Shown one piece after another: positions 15,130 to 24,844 of a stretch of DNA of 24,845 nt. This DNA is from a virus. Location of the stretch: positions 1 to 24,845 of the IMG/VR virus record IMGVR_UViG_3300028228_000502; one strand, given 5' to 3'. The position numbers and the translations under genes were made by a program. Numbering within the stretch: the stretch's first letter is position 1; every line of letters starts with the position of its first letter. Below the pieces are notes generated by a model. That model searched no databases and was not told the origin of the DNA. It was given only the letters and a program-made list of their open reading frames with translations.

Positions 15130-18100
15130 ATGGCCAGTAACCTCGAAGTTCGTCTCTCGTTTAAACCGCTCCTAGGAGGGGTTGAACCGCTTTGGATCCG
15201 CAATCGAAAAGCGGATGGAGCGGGTGCGGGCGTTTAATGTGAGCCTAGGCCAGGGCGCGCAACAGGCGAACCAACTCCTCGCCGGGGCGGCGGCCGCACT
15301 GAGTGGCGCGGCGATCGCGCGATCGTTTGGCAACATCATCACCGGGGGGGTGCAGTTCAACGCGACCCTGCAGCAGGCTGAGCTGGGTATCGCGGCGGTG
15401 CTGAAACAATTCGATACGGTAGGCAAATTCGCGACCTTCGACGATGCGATAGATGAGAGTCGCCGGGCGATCGACTCGCTCAAGGCAGCGGCGGTGGATA
15501 GCCCGGCGTCGTTTGATTCCCTCGTGCAGGCTTTCCAAGCCACGGCCGGCCCGATGGCAGCGGCCAACATCGCGATGGGCGATCAGATCAAACTGATCGT
15601 GAACATGTCGCAGGCGTTGGCAGGGCTCGGGATCCGCGAGGAACAAATCCTCCAGGAGACGCGGGCGCTGATCACGGGTAACATCAACGCCGATGCGGAG
15701 GCCGCGAAGATCCTCGGTATTACTTCGGCCGACATCACGGCGGCGAAAGCCCAGGGAAACCTTTACGAGTTTCTGGCTTCGAAGATTTCATCGTTTGCCG
15801 AGGCGGGAGAACGCGGTAAGACGACCTTTGCCACGTTGAAGAGCAACTTCGGCGATGCGCTCACGCAACGCGCGGCCGATGCGACCGTGAATCTCACCAA
15901 TGCGCTATCGGGATTATTCGCGAAGTTGACCGATCTCGTGCAGACGCGGGCCTTTGCGGATCTGCTGAGCACGATCGCTAATCGCGGGGCAGAGCTGGTG
16001 GGCACACTCACTCAGCTCACGGCGTGGTTTTCTACGCTGGGCCCCAACGCACAACAAACGCTTTCCTCCATCGCCTCCGGACTCTCGTCGGTGGGTTCAA
16101 GTCTGCTACTGCTCTTGGTGCCAATGTTGGCGCTGCGTGGGTTGGTCGGCGTGGTCAACCAAGCGTCGATCCCACTGCGCCAATTCTTCGTCTTCGCGAC
16201 GGGCATGAAGATCTCCGCTCTGGCTAGTGATCTAAATGCTTATGTGCGGGAGTGGGGACTGCTCACGACGATCAAAATTAGCTCATGGGCCCAGCGCGCC
16301 GTGATCGGACTCGGTCTCGTAGGCGCGGCATTTGCGGGCTGGCAGCTCGGGACGTTCATGAACGAACTCCACCTCGGCGGCATGCAGATCAAGGACTGGG
16401 CTGCCATCGTGGTAAACTCGGTGATCGGCCTACTCGAAGCACTCGCAATCTGGAAAGATGTGCTCAAAGCCAAGGCGATCGCCACCGCAACCGAGGGGAT
16501 TGCGCGGCTCAAAATACTCTACTGGCAAGGCGCGGTCGAAATCGTTGAGGGGCTCAATGTCGTGCTCGGAAAGTTCGGAAAAGCACTGCCGACCGATGGA
16601 CTGCGTGAGGCGGTGCTGGCCGCCCGCGTGGAACTCGCCAAACTCAAGACGGATAGCGCCGAGGGGATCGCGGCGCTCGAAGCGGCCATGGCACGAGTGC
16701 TCTCACTGCGGGGCGAATTGGGTGATGATCTGGGTGTCGATGGCGTAGGAGGTGGAGTCGAACTCAACCCACGCGGCGGTGGGTCGGATGCTGCTGCTGC
16801 CGCCGCCCAGCGCGCGCTCACTGCGGCGGAGAAATTGGCTATCGAAGAACAGCGGCAACTCCGGTTGAAGCGCCTGCTCTTTGACCTGGACACGGCCATT
16901 CTCGAAGCGCAGGCGGCGGGACAACAGGAGCAGGTCGACCAACTGACTCGCACCCGTGACAAACAACAATTGCTCGTCGATCTCGGAACCGAGTCTTTGG
17001 CGCTGATCAATGCTCGCCTCGACGTTGAACAAGAACTGGCGCTCCAAGAACGGGCGCGAGTCGCCGATGAAATGGAGTTTGCCCGTGAACTCGGAGACCG
17101 CGAACGCGAGCGAGCCGAGATCGAGGCCAATCGGTATATCACGGCGGAGGAAAAGCAGCGTCTTATTTTGCCTCTTCTCGAAGAAGAGAATAAGTTGATT
17201 GCTGCTAGGCTGAAGATTAAGGAAGAGGAATTGCTGCTGGGTGCAACCGATGAACGACGGGCTCAACTCCAACAGGAGATTGACGAACTGCGGGCCAGCA
17301 GACATAATGCCGGTGAGCAAACGGCGAATGCACCGCAGACCCTATGCAAGGAATTGAGGGCACTATGATTGTTCGATCGATTGGTTCAAAGCCAACAGGC
17401 CGCGGCGTGCAGTCGGTTTGGCAACGGCGAGCGCAATCCAAGGCGCTGTATAAGACATTACGGGCGCAATCTCACGGGTGATGGGCTGAAGGGAATCGCG
17501 GTCGGCTTTGGTCAATCGATGCTGCAGGCGTTTACTCAGATGGTGGCGGAGTTTGCGGTGAAGAAGCGGCGATGTTTGTTATCGATAAGCTATTCAACGC
17601 GGCCTCAACAGCCGCCACCGTGGCGACCTCCTCCGCCGCTGCTGCTGCCCTCGCGGTCGCTTGGGCCCCGCGCGATCGCGGCAAGCATTGCCACTCTGGG
17701 GTCGGCGGCGGTTGCTGGATCGGCGGCTTACGCTGCAGCGATTGCTGGCGGCACAGCGGTCACAGCCAGTTTTTCCGTCGCAACGTCGGCGGCAGCCATA
17801 GGCTCATCAATTCCTGGCAACGCGAATGGTGGAATGATTACGGGACCAGGAACGGGCACCAGTGACTCGATTCTGCGTCGCCTTTCGGATGGTGAGTTTG
17901 TGCAACCGGCGGCGGCAGTCTCCTACTATGGCGCCGACTTTATGGAGAGCATCCGCAATCGCTCGTTCAACCCGGCCGGGGAGGTCGCGAGTGGACTGAC
18001 CCAGCCGCGCTCCAATGCTGGTGGAGGCGGTAGCGCGGGCGGTGGTGGCAACCGTGGTGGTGGTGACCCGCGTGAGATGATGGAGGCGTTTGCCGGCAAG

Positions 18101-18220
18101 ATTCAAATCGTGCCGGTCTACTCCACGCCAGAGGCGCAGAAGATCAAACGCAACGGCGAGGCACGCGGGGACATCGTGATCATCGTCGAGCAAGAATTCG
18201 GCATCAAACGACGTAGCTAA
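15130..18220 (+). CDS. Tape measure protein, several frameshifts
   Basis: Sets tail length; about 1,030 residues if repaired. The ATG at 15130 gives MASNLEVRLSFKPLLGG; the frame must lose one G at 15178-15181 to continue as LNRFGSAIEKRMERVRAFN. The N-terminal domain is typical (GVQFNATLQQAELGIAAVLK, SPASFDSLVQAFQ, ILGITSADITAAKAQGN). A hydrophobic segment lies near 16090-16160 (SLLLLLVPMLALRGLVGVV). A long charged coiled coil covers about 16800-17290. From 17340 to 17670 the frame changes at least four times, after which the Ala-rich C-terminal part (ASIATLGSAAVAGSAAYAA) and a Gly-rich tail with DGEFVQPAAAVSYYG run intact to the stop. The stop overlaps the next ATG (TAATG). Confidence 0.8.
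17340..17670 (+). other. Multiply frameshifted stretch of the tape measure gene
   Basis: Recognisable pieces appear in turn in different frames: ANAPQTL, then MQGIEGTM, then LATASAIQGAV (followed by an in-frame TAA at about 17450), DITGAISRVM, GLKGIAVGFGQSMLQAF, MFVIDKLFNAASTAATVATS and AIAASIATLGS. Likely single-base changes lie near 17352, 17483-17485 (GGG), 17566 and the C4 run 17666-17669. The order of the pieces is what an intact tape measure C-terminus would need. I could not resolve every junction between 17370 and 17450. Confidence 0.6.
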
Positions 18221-19983
18221 TGGGCACTTGGTTTCACGAAGTCTCGATCGATGGGCGCGAGTGTCTGCTGGTGTTGCCAGGGCTCGATTACGCGGTGCGG
18301 CCGCGAATCGGCCGGTCGTTTAGAACCGACATCGGCGAGGGGCGCACGGGCATCGAGACGCGGGTTAACAACCACAATGTCGGTCGCCTGCAGGTCTCCT
18401 ACACCTACACGTTCTCCAAAGATGACAGCGCGATCGCAGCGGACATGCACGCGACACTTCTCGCCCTGGGCAACAAGCGTCTGGCGCTTCCAATCGAGTG
18501 CGATCGCTTGCCAGCCGCCGACTACACCGATGCGCTGCGCATCTTCACGGCTCAGCATACGATCAACTACAACGCTGCCTCGGGATCTTACGATTTCGAT
18601 GACGATATCGATGACTCGCACCCGGAGACAGCGGGCCTGGTCGTGTGCAGCTTGATGGAGCGACCTACCTTTCGGCTGTTCAATGATTTCGAATACCGCG
18701 TCACGATCCGCGCCGAAGAAGACTCGCCCTGGGGGACTCGGGTAGCGGTCAACACGCTCGCTCTCGCAGCATGGACTTTCGAGCCGGACTTCGCACGGCC
18801 CGTTGAGGATCTCAGCAAGTGGCAACAAAAGAGGGATCAGATCGGGCGTGGTCGGGAGCAATCGCGGTCGGGTGATGATGCCCCGGCAAAGCGTGGAGAG
18901 CGGGCAACGTTCACTTTCTCGGAGCGCAATGAGCTACGCCAGGCGTTGACGTTTTTCGAGACGCAGCGCGGGCAACAAGGCGCGTTTACGGTGCCGACGT
19001 TCCTGCGTCCGGAGTGGGATGAGGTCGACGGCAATGAACCCGTGATGCAGGCGCGGTTTGGCACCGACGTGTTTTGGATGGATTTCGCGAACCAAGACCA
19101 GGCGCGGGCCAATCTGATTTTCTGGCAGGTCCTCATCCTCGACGAGGGCGAGCCAGACCAGGCGCACGCTCCTCGATGCCCAGCGGTCAAGCTGTGGTGG
19201 CAGGGATCGACGACGGTCTACGCTTGGGCAGACTGGGAGTCGCCGATCACCATCGGGGCCGACGATTACGAATCGCGTCCGTTTGACGTGGCGGTGCCGG
19301 TCGAAAACTTGCGCCCTGGAACGAGTGATTGGGAGATCCTCGTGCGGGATTTCGTGGGGTGTCCACTGCGGGCGTTTTCGCTCAACAACATCAATCGCAA
19401 ACTCAATATCGAGATTCGCGAATTTGAACCGAGCGACCCGGATGGCACCGCTGCGGTGCGGATGATCGGCACCATCAACCGCGCTCCGCGAACCGATAAA
19501 ATATTCCGGGCGACGGCGGTATTGATGGGCGGTCGCCTGAAAACGTTGGTGCCAGATGCGACGGTCAAAACGACGTGCAATTGCACGGTCTACGACGCCA
19601 ACTGTAAGCTGGATCCAGCCGACTTCACGGACACGGGATTGATCACTGCGATAGCCGGTCTCACAATCGACGTCGACGTGGGCGAAGCGAATGCAGACGA
19701 CTGGTATTCGTCGGGCTACGCAGTCTTCGGCACGGGCGATGATATCGAGGTGCGAATCGTGATCCGCAGCGAGTCGATTATCGGGGGCACGCGGTTAACC
19801 GTGCTGAGGCCGCTGGTGACCAATATCGTGGGCGCGGCCGCCGCCGCGACGGCCGGGTGCGATAGTCAATTCATGGGCGGGTGTGCGGATCTCGACAACC
19901 AGCTCAATTTCTACGGCGCTCCGCACAAGCCGCCCTACATCGAGGCCGTGCAGAGCGGCATCAAAACCCGGATCGGTAAGTGA
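18220..19983 (+). CDS. Tail tip hub protein with DUF2163 and BR0599 domains
   Basis: An intact 587-residue protein after the tape measure gene. Residues 1 to about 300 form a distal-tail region (MGTWFHEVSIDGRECLLVLP, FEYRVTIRAEEDSPW). Residues about 325-445 fit DUF2163 (VYAWADWESPITIGADDYES, GTINRAPRTDKIFRATAVLM). Residues about 450-587 fit the BR0599 C-terminal domain: CNCTVYDANCKLDPADFTDT, DWYSSGYAVFGTGDDIEVRI, then GCDSQFMGGCADLDNQLNFY and GAPHKPPYIE. The two Cys pairs may bind metal or form a staple, as suggested for gene transfer agent hubs. Gene transfer agents encode DUF2460, DUF2163 and NlpC/P60 proteins separately; here two parts are fused. It likely forms the hub ring under the tube. 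Confidence 0.75.
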   Translation: MGTWFHEVSIDGRECLLVLPGLDYAVRPRIGRSFRTDIGEGRTGIETRVNNHNVGRLQVSYTYTFSKDDSAIAADMHATLLALGNKRLALPIECDRLPAADYTDALRIFTAQHTINYNAASGSYDFDDDIDDSHPETAGLVVCSLMERPTFRLFNDFEYRVTIRAEEDSPWGTRVAVNTLALAAWTFEPDFARPVEDLSKWQQKRDQIGRGREQSRSGDDAPAKRGERATFTFSERNELRQALTFFETQRGQQGAFTVPTFLRPEWDEVDGNEPVMQARFGTDVFWMDFANQDQARANLIFWQVLILDEGEPDQAHAPRCPAVKLWWQGSTTVYAWADWESPITIGADDYESRPFDVAVPVENLRPGTSDWEILVRDFVGCPLRAFSLNNINRKLNIEIREFEPSDPDGTAAVRMIGTINRAPRTDKIFRATAVLMGGRLKTLVPDATVKTTCNCTVYDANCKLDPADFTDTGLITAIAGLTIDVDVGEANADDWYSSGYAVFGTGDDIEVRIVIRSESIIGGTRLTVLRPLVTNIVGAAAAATAGCDSQFMGGCADLDNQLNFYGAPHKPPYIEAVQSGIKTRIGK

Positions 19984-19985
19984 CC

Positions 19986-20477
19986 ATGCGACTGCCCTAC
20001 TACCGCACTGAAGCGCGCCGCGAGGCGCTCTTAAACGAGGCTCGAAGCTGGCTCGATACGCCCTTCCGCGAAAACTCGGCAGTGAAGGGGAAGCAGGGCG
20101 GCGTGGAGTGTCGGCATTTCCTGCACGAGTGCCACGTGGTAGGCGGTGCGACGGAGCGAATTGAGATCCCGGTCAAGCCGGTCGAAGTGGTGAGGCACTG
20201 GCACGAGCATCACGCGTTGAGTTTGATCATGGATTGGCTCAATGATCCGTCCAATAGTGGGCGGGTTGTGCGGGTCGATGAAGAGGATGCGCCGATGGTG
20301 GGTGACATCACGATCATCGAGACGAAACGGGCGGCCCATCACGTCGGGCTGTGGTGTGGTCACGAGGTGCTTCACGCGGCGATCCCGGCGGGTATCGTGG
20401 CGCACTCGACGCGTGACCCCGATTTCATGAGCCTGGTGCGGTGTCACTATCGGTTGATGGAGGAGGTCGAGTCATGA
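19986..20477 (+). CDS. NlpC/P60-type tail tip cell-wall peptidase
   Basis: A 163-residue putative cysteine peptidase placed between hub and tip genes, as in gene transfer agents and siphoviruses such as lambda (gpK). Catalytic candidates are Cys42 in GGVECRHFLHE and His119 in AAHHVGLWCGHEVLHA; the spacing fits NlpC/P60. The Cys sits after VE rather than the usual Asp, and a further Cys (Cys49) is close. It would cut peptide cross-links in peptidoglycan while DNA is injected. I chose the ATG at 19986; a GTG at 19980 overlapping the previous stop would add two residues. The stop overlaps the next ATG. Confidence 0.75.
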   Translation: MRLPYYRTEARREALLNEARSWLDTPFRENSAVKGKQGGVECRHFLHECHVVGGATERIEIPVKPVEVVRHWHEHHALSLIMDWLNDPSNSGRVVRVDEEDAPMVGDITIIETKRAAHHVGLWCGHEVLHAAIPAGIVAHSTRDPDFMSLVRCHYRLMEEVES

Positions 20478-23400
20478 GTTTCCTAGCGCCAAAAACGAAC
20501 CTGCCCGATGGACTGGGAGACAACACGCCAGGGCGGCAAGCGACCCAGAGTCCGAACACGCCGCTGCCGATGGTTTTGGGGGTAAGCACCATCGACGTGA
20601 AGTGGGTCACGCCGGTGCTGCACTGGACCTACCGCACGACGAAAACCAGCAACTACGCTTTCTTCTCGTGCTACGGCTGGATAGCGCTGGGGCCGTTCGA
20701 CTACATCCGCCAAATCCACATCAACAAAAAGCCTTACCAGGGCGTCTACGTGCATCGTTCGGATGTCGGAGATTCACCCTATGTGAAGACGATTTCCAAA
20801 GAGACTCCGGAGACATTCACTTTTTTTCTGGGGCATGGAAACCGAGGCGAGCAAAAACACGCATCTCAACGGTCTCGTTCGCACGGCCGATCACGCGATG
20901 GCGAACGCGATCTACCCGGCTGATCGGGGCATCTTCTCCGTCTCACTGCGCGATGTGGAAGCGGGGCAAGTCGGACAACATGGCGAGACGCCGGCGTTGC
21001 CTCTCGTGCAGATCGAAGCGTCGCGTCGATCACCCAAAACCTACAGCTTCGGACACGTCGATCACGGCGTGAATCTGGCCGGGGCGGCTTACGATCTACT
21101 CACCCTCACGCGGGGTGGCGCCAAGATGGCGACCGGGTTGCTCGGCACGTCGTGGGATACCGTGATCACCAAGCTCAATGCAACGGGCGCGGCGGGGATA
21201 TCTGGGACCGATCTTTTCGGCAGTGTCGTCGCTGCTGAACGGCAACAGGTGGGCGAATACCTCACGGAGATTTTAAGCTATTTCGACGGCCATATCGTGG
21301 AGCGAAATGGGAAGCTCGAAATCGACTACATGGCAGCCGATGACACCACGACCGATCCGGATGGATTGACCGTGATCAGCGAGCATCAAATGGGCGTCGG
21401 CACCGACCCGGTCGAAGATCCCGATGACCAGGAAGATTTGCCCTCAAATGTGACGGTGACCGGGCTCGATCTTTCGGCGGATCCACCGCTCCAAGAAGCG
21501 AGCGAAACGGCCTCGGTTCCTGGGGCGAGTTTGGTCCTGGGTGAGGATCGCGGCGGGCCGATCGAGAACCGTCGCTTTTGGGTGTTACGCAAGCAGCTCA
21601 AAGGGGCGGCTCAGATCCTCGCCAATCAGAAGGCACTGAAGCAATGGAGGGGCGTGTTCCGGTGTTCGGCAGTATGCCTACCACCCCGATGGAACGACGC
21701 TGCGCGCCGGTGATCGCTTCGATCTGGACCGTGCTGACATCGGTCTCGATCTCGTCGTGCGCATCACGGAACGCACCGAAGACGACACCTATATTACCTT
21801 CAAAGTCGTGGGGGAACGCGGGGCTTTTCCTCGCCCCTACGAACCGACGCTCGACCCTCGCGCTGACCTCACGGCGCAACCGCCGGCCGACCTCGAACGC
21901 TTCGCGGCCGCACAGCTGCCTCCGGACCTGAGCGACGCCGCCGACACTCGCGTGGCGATGCTCGTCGAACGGGCGTCGAACTCGACGGTGGGGGTTCGAT
22001 ACCCACTTCAGTCCGAACGCTAGCTGGCCAGGGCAAGTGATCAATAGCGGCAACGTGCGATTCGCCGTCGCAGCCGTGCTGCAGACCACCCTGGGCGCGG
22101 TCTACGATGACGTGACAATCACGGTCGATGACGTGGGTGATGATTTCGGTTACCTGGAGAGTCAAAGCACTCTCGAACAGGCGGATGATCAGCTGCTCCT
22201 CTGGCACGGAAACGAATGGCTGAGCGTCGGCACGATCTCCTCGATCGGGGGCGGAGAATACACCCTCGCAGTGAAGCGCGCTCGGCTGGCCTCGCTGCCG
22301 GTCGCCCATGCGATCGACGACGTGGTTTTCCTGATCTCCCGCAACGATCTGATCAGCATAACCAACGCGAGTTTTGCCGAGGTCGAAGACGCGGGAGCCT
22401 ATGATGTCACGACCGCGACGAAGTTTTTCAAAGTCCGCCCCTACACGAGTGTTCAAGGTAATCTCACGGCGGCGTTTTCGACGGTGTTGCGCGATCCGAC
22501 TCCGGACCAGGTAACCGGACTCGCGGTGGTGATGACCGGCAAGGTCGCGGCATTGGATTGGAGCAAAGTCGTCGGCGCGCTGGTCAATGAGTATCAGGTC
22601 TACCGGGAGGCATGGGACGGCGATAGCTGGGAGGATTTGGAGCTAGTGACTGAAGTGAGCTCAACTTCCTATGTCGACGTGGTTCCCGCCTATGCGGTGC
22701 TCTATCGCTGGCGTGTGCGGGCGATGGCCACCGACGAAACCGAGGGCATCTATTCCGCCTACGTCGAGGCCACCTCGGCGGCCGTTGGGGCAGGCGACGT
22801 CGATGACCTTACCCCGGCTAAGCCAGGCACCCCGACATTTGACTCACACGGCACCTACCTCGCCGATGATGGAGGCGCTGTCGCATACATCAAAATCGTG
22901 ACGCCTGCATTGCCGACGGGAGCAACGAAACTCAACATCCTCCGGCGGCTCGATGGCGATGCCGAGTGGCACCAAGTTGACCAGCGCGGGGCCGGGGCCG
23001 AGACGCTCAAGATCGACGACGCGAAGGTGGGGATCGCCTACGAATTTGCGGTGCAAGGACAGGCGAGGTTTGGGACGTTGGGTGAGATATCCGACGTGCT
23101 TGACCGCACTGCGCCAGGGGACACATCAACACCATCGGACGTAAGCAGCGGTGGGTTTAGCGCATCGGGCATTCCCCTACACCTCGCCGCTGGGTTGGTC
23201 AGCTTCGGCGTGCGGATCTATTGGGATTCGACGGTTCCCAAAGACTTTAGCCACTGGCTGCTTAAGGTAGTAGCAACCAATGATTCAGCATCGACCACCT
23301 ATGTGTGGGATATAGGCCAATCCCAACCCGCCATGCTCACCACCCCCAGCGTTTATGCTTACAATATCACCCCGAGCCCCGGTTGGGTTTGGGTTAAGAA

Positions 23401-23830
23401 AGTCGATAAGAGTGGCAATGAATCGGCTTGGTTTGGACTTGGGAGCAGTGCGGTGTCCGCACTCCTCAGCGGCGGGACCATGGCCAGTCAGAACCGAACC
23501 GATGCAAAGATGAGCGGTAGACGCACGGGAAACTCCGATTCTGCCACGAAGATTGTGGCAGAAGGTCCCGTGCACACTTCCGGCACTCTGACCGGCGGGG
23601 CGGTTTCGGAAATCGTATCAGTGTCCCTTCCTGCCGGGTTTACGACCAAGCCTGATGGTCCCGACGGCGGCAAGTCGACCGCGAGCAACGGCCTAATGTG
23701 GCGCTACGATTGGGATCACGTGGACAACACGAGCGCCTCGATTCGCATCTATTTCTATATGGCGGACGGTAGTAATATCACCGCTAGCCAAACCTACCGC
23801 ATCGCCGCCAACTTTTACCAAAACGCATAA
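20474..23830 (+). CDS. Large tail tip / central fiber protein (host specificity), three frameshifts
   Basis: About 1,118 residues if repaired; the phage J or GTA tip analogue. It starts at ATG 20474 inside the upstream stop (MSFLAPKTNLPDGLGDNTPG). Frame changes: one T too many in the T7 run 20821-20827 (repair gives FTFFWGMETEASKNTHLNG), one G too many at 21649-21652 (repair gives RQYAYHPDGTTLRAGDRFDL) and one G too many at 21990-21994 (repair gives THFSPNASWPGQVINSGNV). The central part has tip-type motifs (TEILSYFDGHIVERNGKLEI). From about 22490 come two fibronectin III-like domains (PDQVTGLAVVMTGKVAALDW; AYIKIVTPALPTGATKLNIL), then a less similar, probably receptor-binding C-terminus (GVRIYWDSTVPKDFSHWLL). 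Confidence 0.75.
23523..23573. repeat. Two-tier inverted repeat inside the tail tip gene
   Basis: An outer 8-bp stem, GCACGGGA (23523-23530) with TCCCGTGC (23566-23573), encloses a perfect 9-bp inner stem, TTCTGCCAC (23539-23547) with GTGGCAGAA (23555-23563), around a 7-base loop. The internal bulges are 8 and 2 bases. It lies in coding sequence near the end of the tip gene, with no T run. Confidence 0.7.
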
Positions 23831-23835
23831 CCATT

Positions 23836-24249
23836 ATGGCCCTCGAAATTGATACCGACCTCCTCAACGGATTGACTGCGGCATACTGGAAGCTCGTTCG
23901 ATGGGAAATAGATACTGAGATCCCTCGCGCCTATGGTGAGTTCAAGGTCTACACTGATCGCAACTACGCCAAAATCAAGCGGGCGGCATCGCCATTGATT
24001 GCCGTCGTGCGATTAACCGGTGCGGATTTTGACGGCTGGTTTGGTAGCGAAAGAGATCCGAAAGCGACCGATCAGGCTATTTTCTACGCGGCCGCCAAAG
24101 CACTCGGCGTGGTGAGCGACTTCGGCCCCGCGCCAGAATCATCAGAGAAGAGGATCAAACCGGGTCATCGATCCCTGTTTAAGGCCGCGAAAGATCTTCG
24201 AGAGGATCTAAAGAAGCCCTCGAAGCCGACTCGAGGCACTAAGAAATAG
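23836..24249 (+). CDS. Small hydrophilic protein at the end of the late operon, unknown function
   Basis: A 137-residue protein that starts six bases after the tip stop. The N-terminal half looks conserved and compact (LLNGLTAAYWKLVRWEIDTE, EFKVYTDRNYAKIKRAASPL, IAVVRLTGADFDGWFG). The last 40 residues are Lys-rich and probably disordered (KAAKDLREDLKKPSKPTRG). No family is recognised. Its place after the tip protein suggests a tail-associated or fiber-assembly role, but this is only position. It is the last phage gene before the right end. Confidence 0.55.
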   Translation: MALEIDTDLLNGLTAAYWKLVRWEIDTEIPRAYGEFKVYTDRNYAKIKRAASPLIAVVRLTGADFDGWFGSERDPKATDQAIFYAAAKALGVVSDFGPAPESSEKRIKPGHRSLFKAAKDLREDLKKPSKPTRGTKK

Positions 24250-24844
24250 AGCATTGATCAGCAGGGATGGATGCCCCGGAATCGCCAAAGTGTCCCAAAC
24301 CTCTGCAATTCCGTCCCAAATTGATTTCGGCCTTACACTGGGGTTGATTTTTGAGCTGAGAGGCAGGATAGAATGATGTTCTAGTAGACATAGGAGAACT
24401 CGGCGGTGGTGAAGAGGGCGAGGACTTGGGTGCGCTGGGAGCACTCATGGGGGAAGAGGGAGCGGGTGATTTGGGGAAGACGCGGTTGGATTGGGTCGAT
24501 TGACGAACGGCGATCGCTTGGGTGGAAAGTTGGGTCACGATTTCCGCGTGTTGGGCGGCTACGTTGGTGGCCTCGCCGAGGTCGGTCGAAAGATTGTAGA
24601 GTTGCGGGTCAGCGAGGAGGTGAAGTTTCCACGGACCTTGGCGCATCGATTCCTTGGCGCGTTTTCCATTTCCATAGCGGGAATAGAGAGTGGGGCGGAT
24701 GGATGCCGCAGAGGTGTTGCCGACCAGGAAGGCACTGCGATCGACGCCGTCGAGTTGAGCGGGTAGGTCGGTGGCGCCGGCGAGGGTGGCGAAAGTGGGG
24801 AGCAAATCGAGGGCAGTGACGAAGTCGGAGCTGACTTTGCCGGC
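24239..24844 (-). CDS. Sulfatase, C-terminal part (gene continues beyond right edge)
   Basis: The minus-strand frame is open to the window edge. It reads SSDFVTALDLLPTFATLAG, QLDGVDRSAFLVGNT, RPTLYSRYGNGKRAKESMRQ, GPWKLHLLADPQLYNLSTDL, GEATNVAAQHAEIVTQL. This is the C-terminal sub-domain of a formylglycine-type sulfatase, with the typical WKL...LYNL..D.GE..N pattern. The catalytic N-terminus is outside the window. After about 24470 the frame becomes Ser/Pro-rich and even overlaps the last phage gene, so the listed end is doubtful. Another frame of the same strand ends VLALFTTAEFSYVY with a stop at 24381-24383, perhaps the true gene end after one more indel. Sulfatases are very common in Verrucomicrobiota and Planctomycetes; this one is probably host DNA. 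Confidence 0.65.
   Translation of the reverse strand, partial: AGKVSSDFVTALDLLPTFATLAGATDLPAQLDGVDRSAFLVGNTSAASIRPTLYSRYGNGKRAKESMRQGPWKLHLLADPQLYNLSTDLGEATNVAAQHAEIVTQLSTQAIAVRQSTQSNRVFPKSPAPSSPMSAPSAPKSSPSSPPPSSPMSTRTSFYPASQLKNQPQCKAEINLGRNCRGLGHFGDSGASIPADQCSIS
24250..24380. other. Presumed right end of the prophage
   Basis: A non-coding stretch between the last phage gene and host sequence. It contains the direct repeat GTCCCAAA at 24292-24299 and 24313-24320, exactly 21 bases (two helical turns) apart, with a weaker CGCCAAAG at 24283-24290. Transposable phages have repeated transposase-binding sites near their ends. Mu-type ends finish in CA on this strand. Candidate junctions include CA at 24336-24337 and at 24389-24390, but I cannot fix the boundary. 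Confidence 0.4.

Noticed and set aside
20821-20827. T7 run in the tip gene as a programmed frameshift site
   Set aside because: The run is slippery, but the upstream frame does not end in a complete domain, and two similar breaks follow in the same gene. One extra T explains it better.
22037-23830. Possible diversity-generating retroelement target in the tip C-terminus
   Set aside because: No reverse transcriptase, template repeat or matching variable repeat was found in the window.
24239-24844. Sulfatase as phage-carried cargo
   Set aside because: It is on the opposite strand, outside the last late gene and cut by the window edge. Host flank is more likely, although the exact phage end is not fixed.
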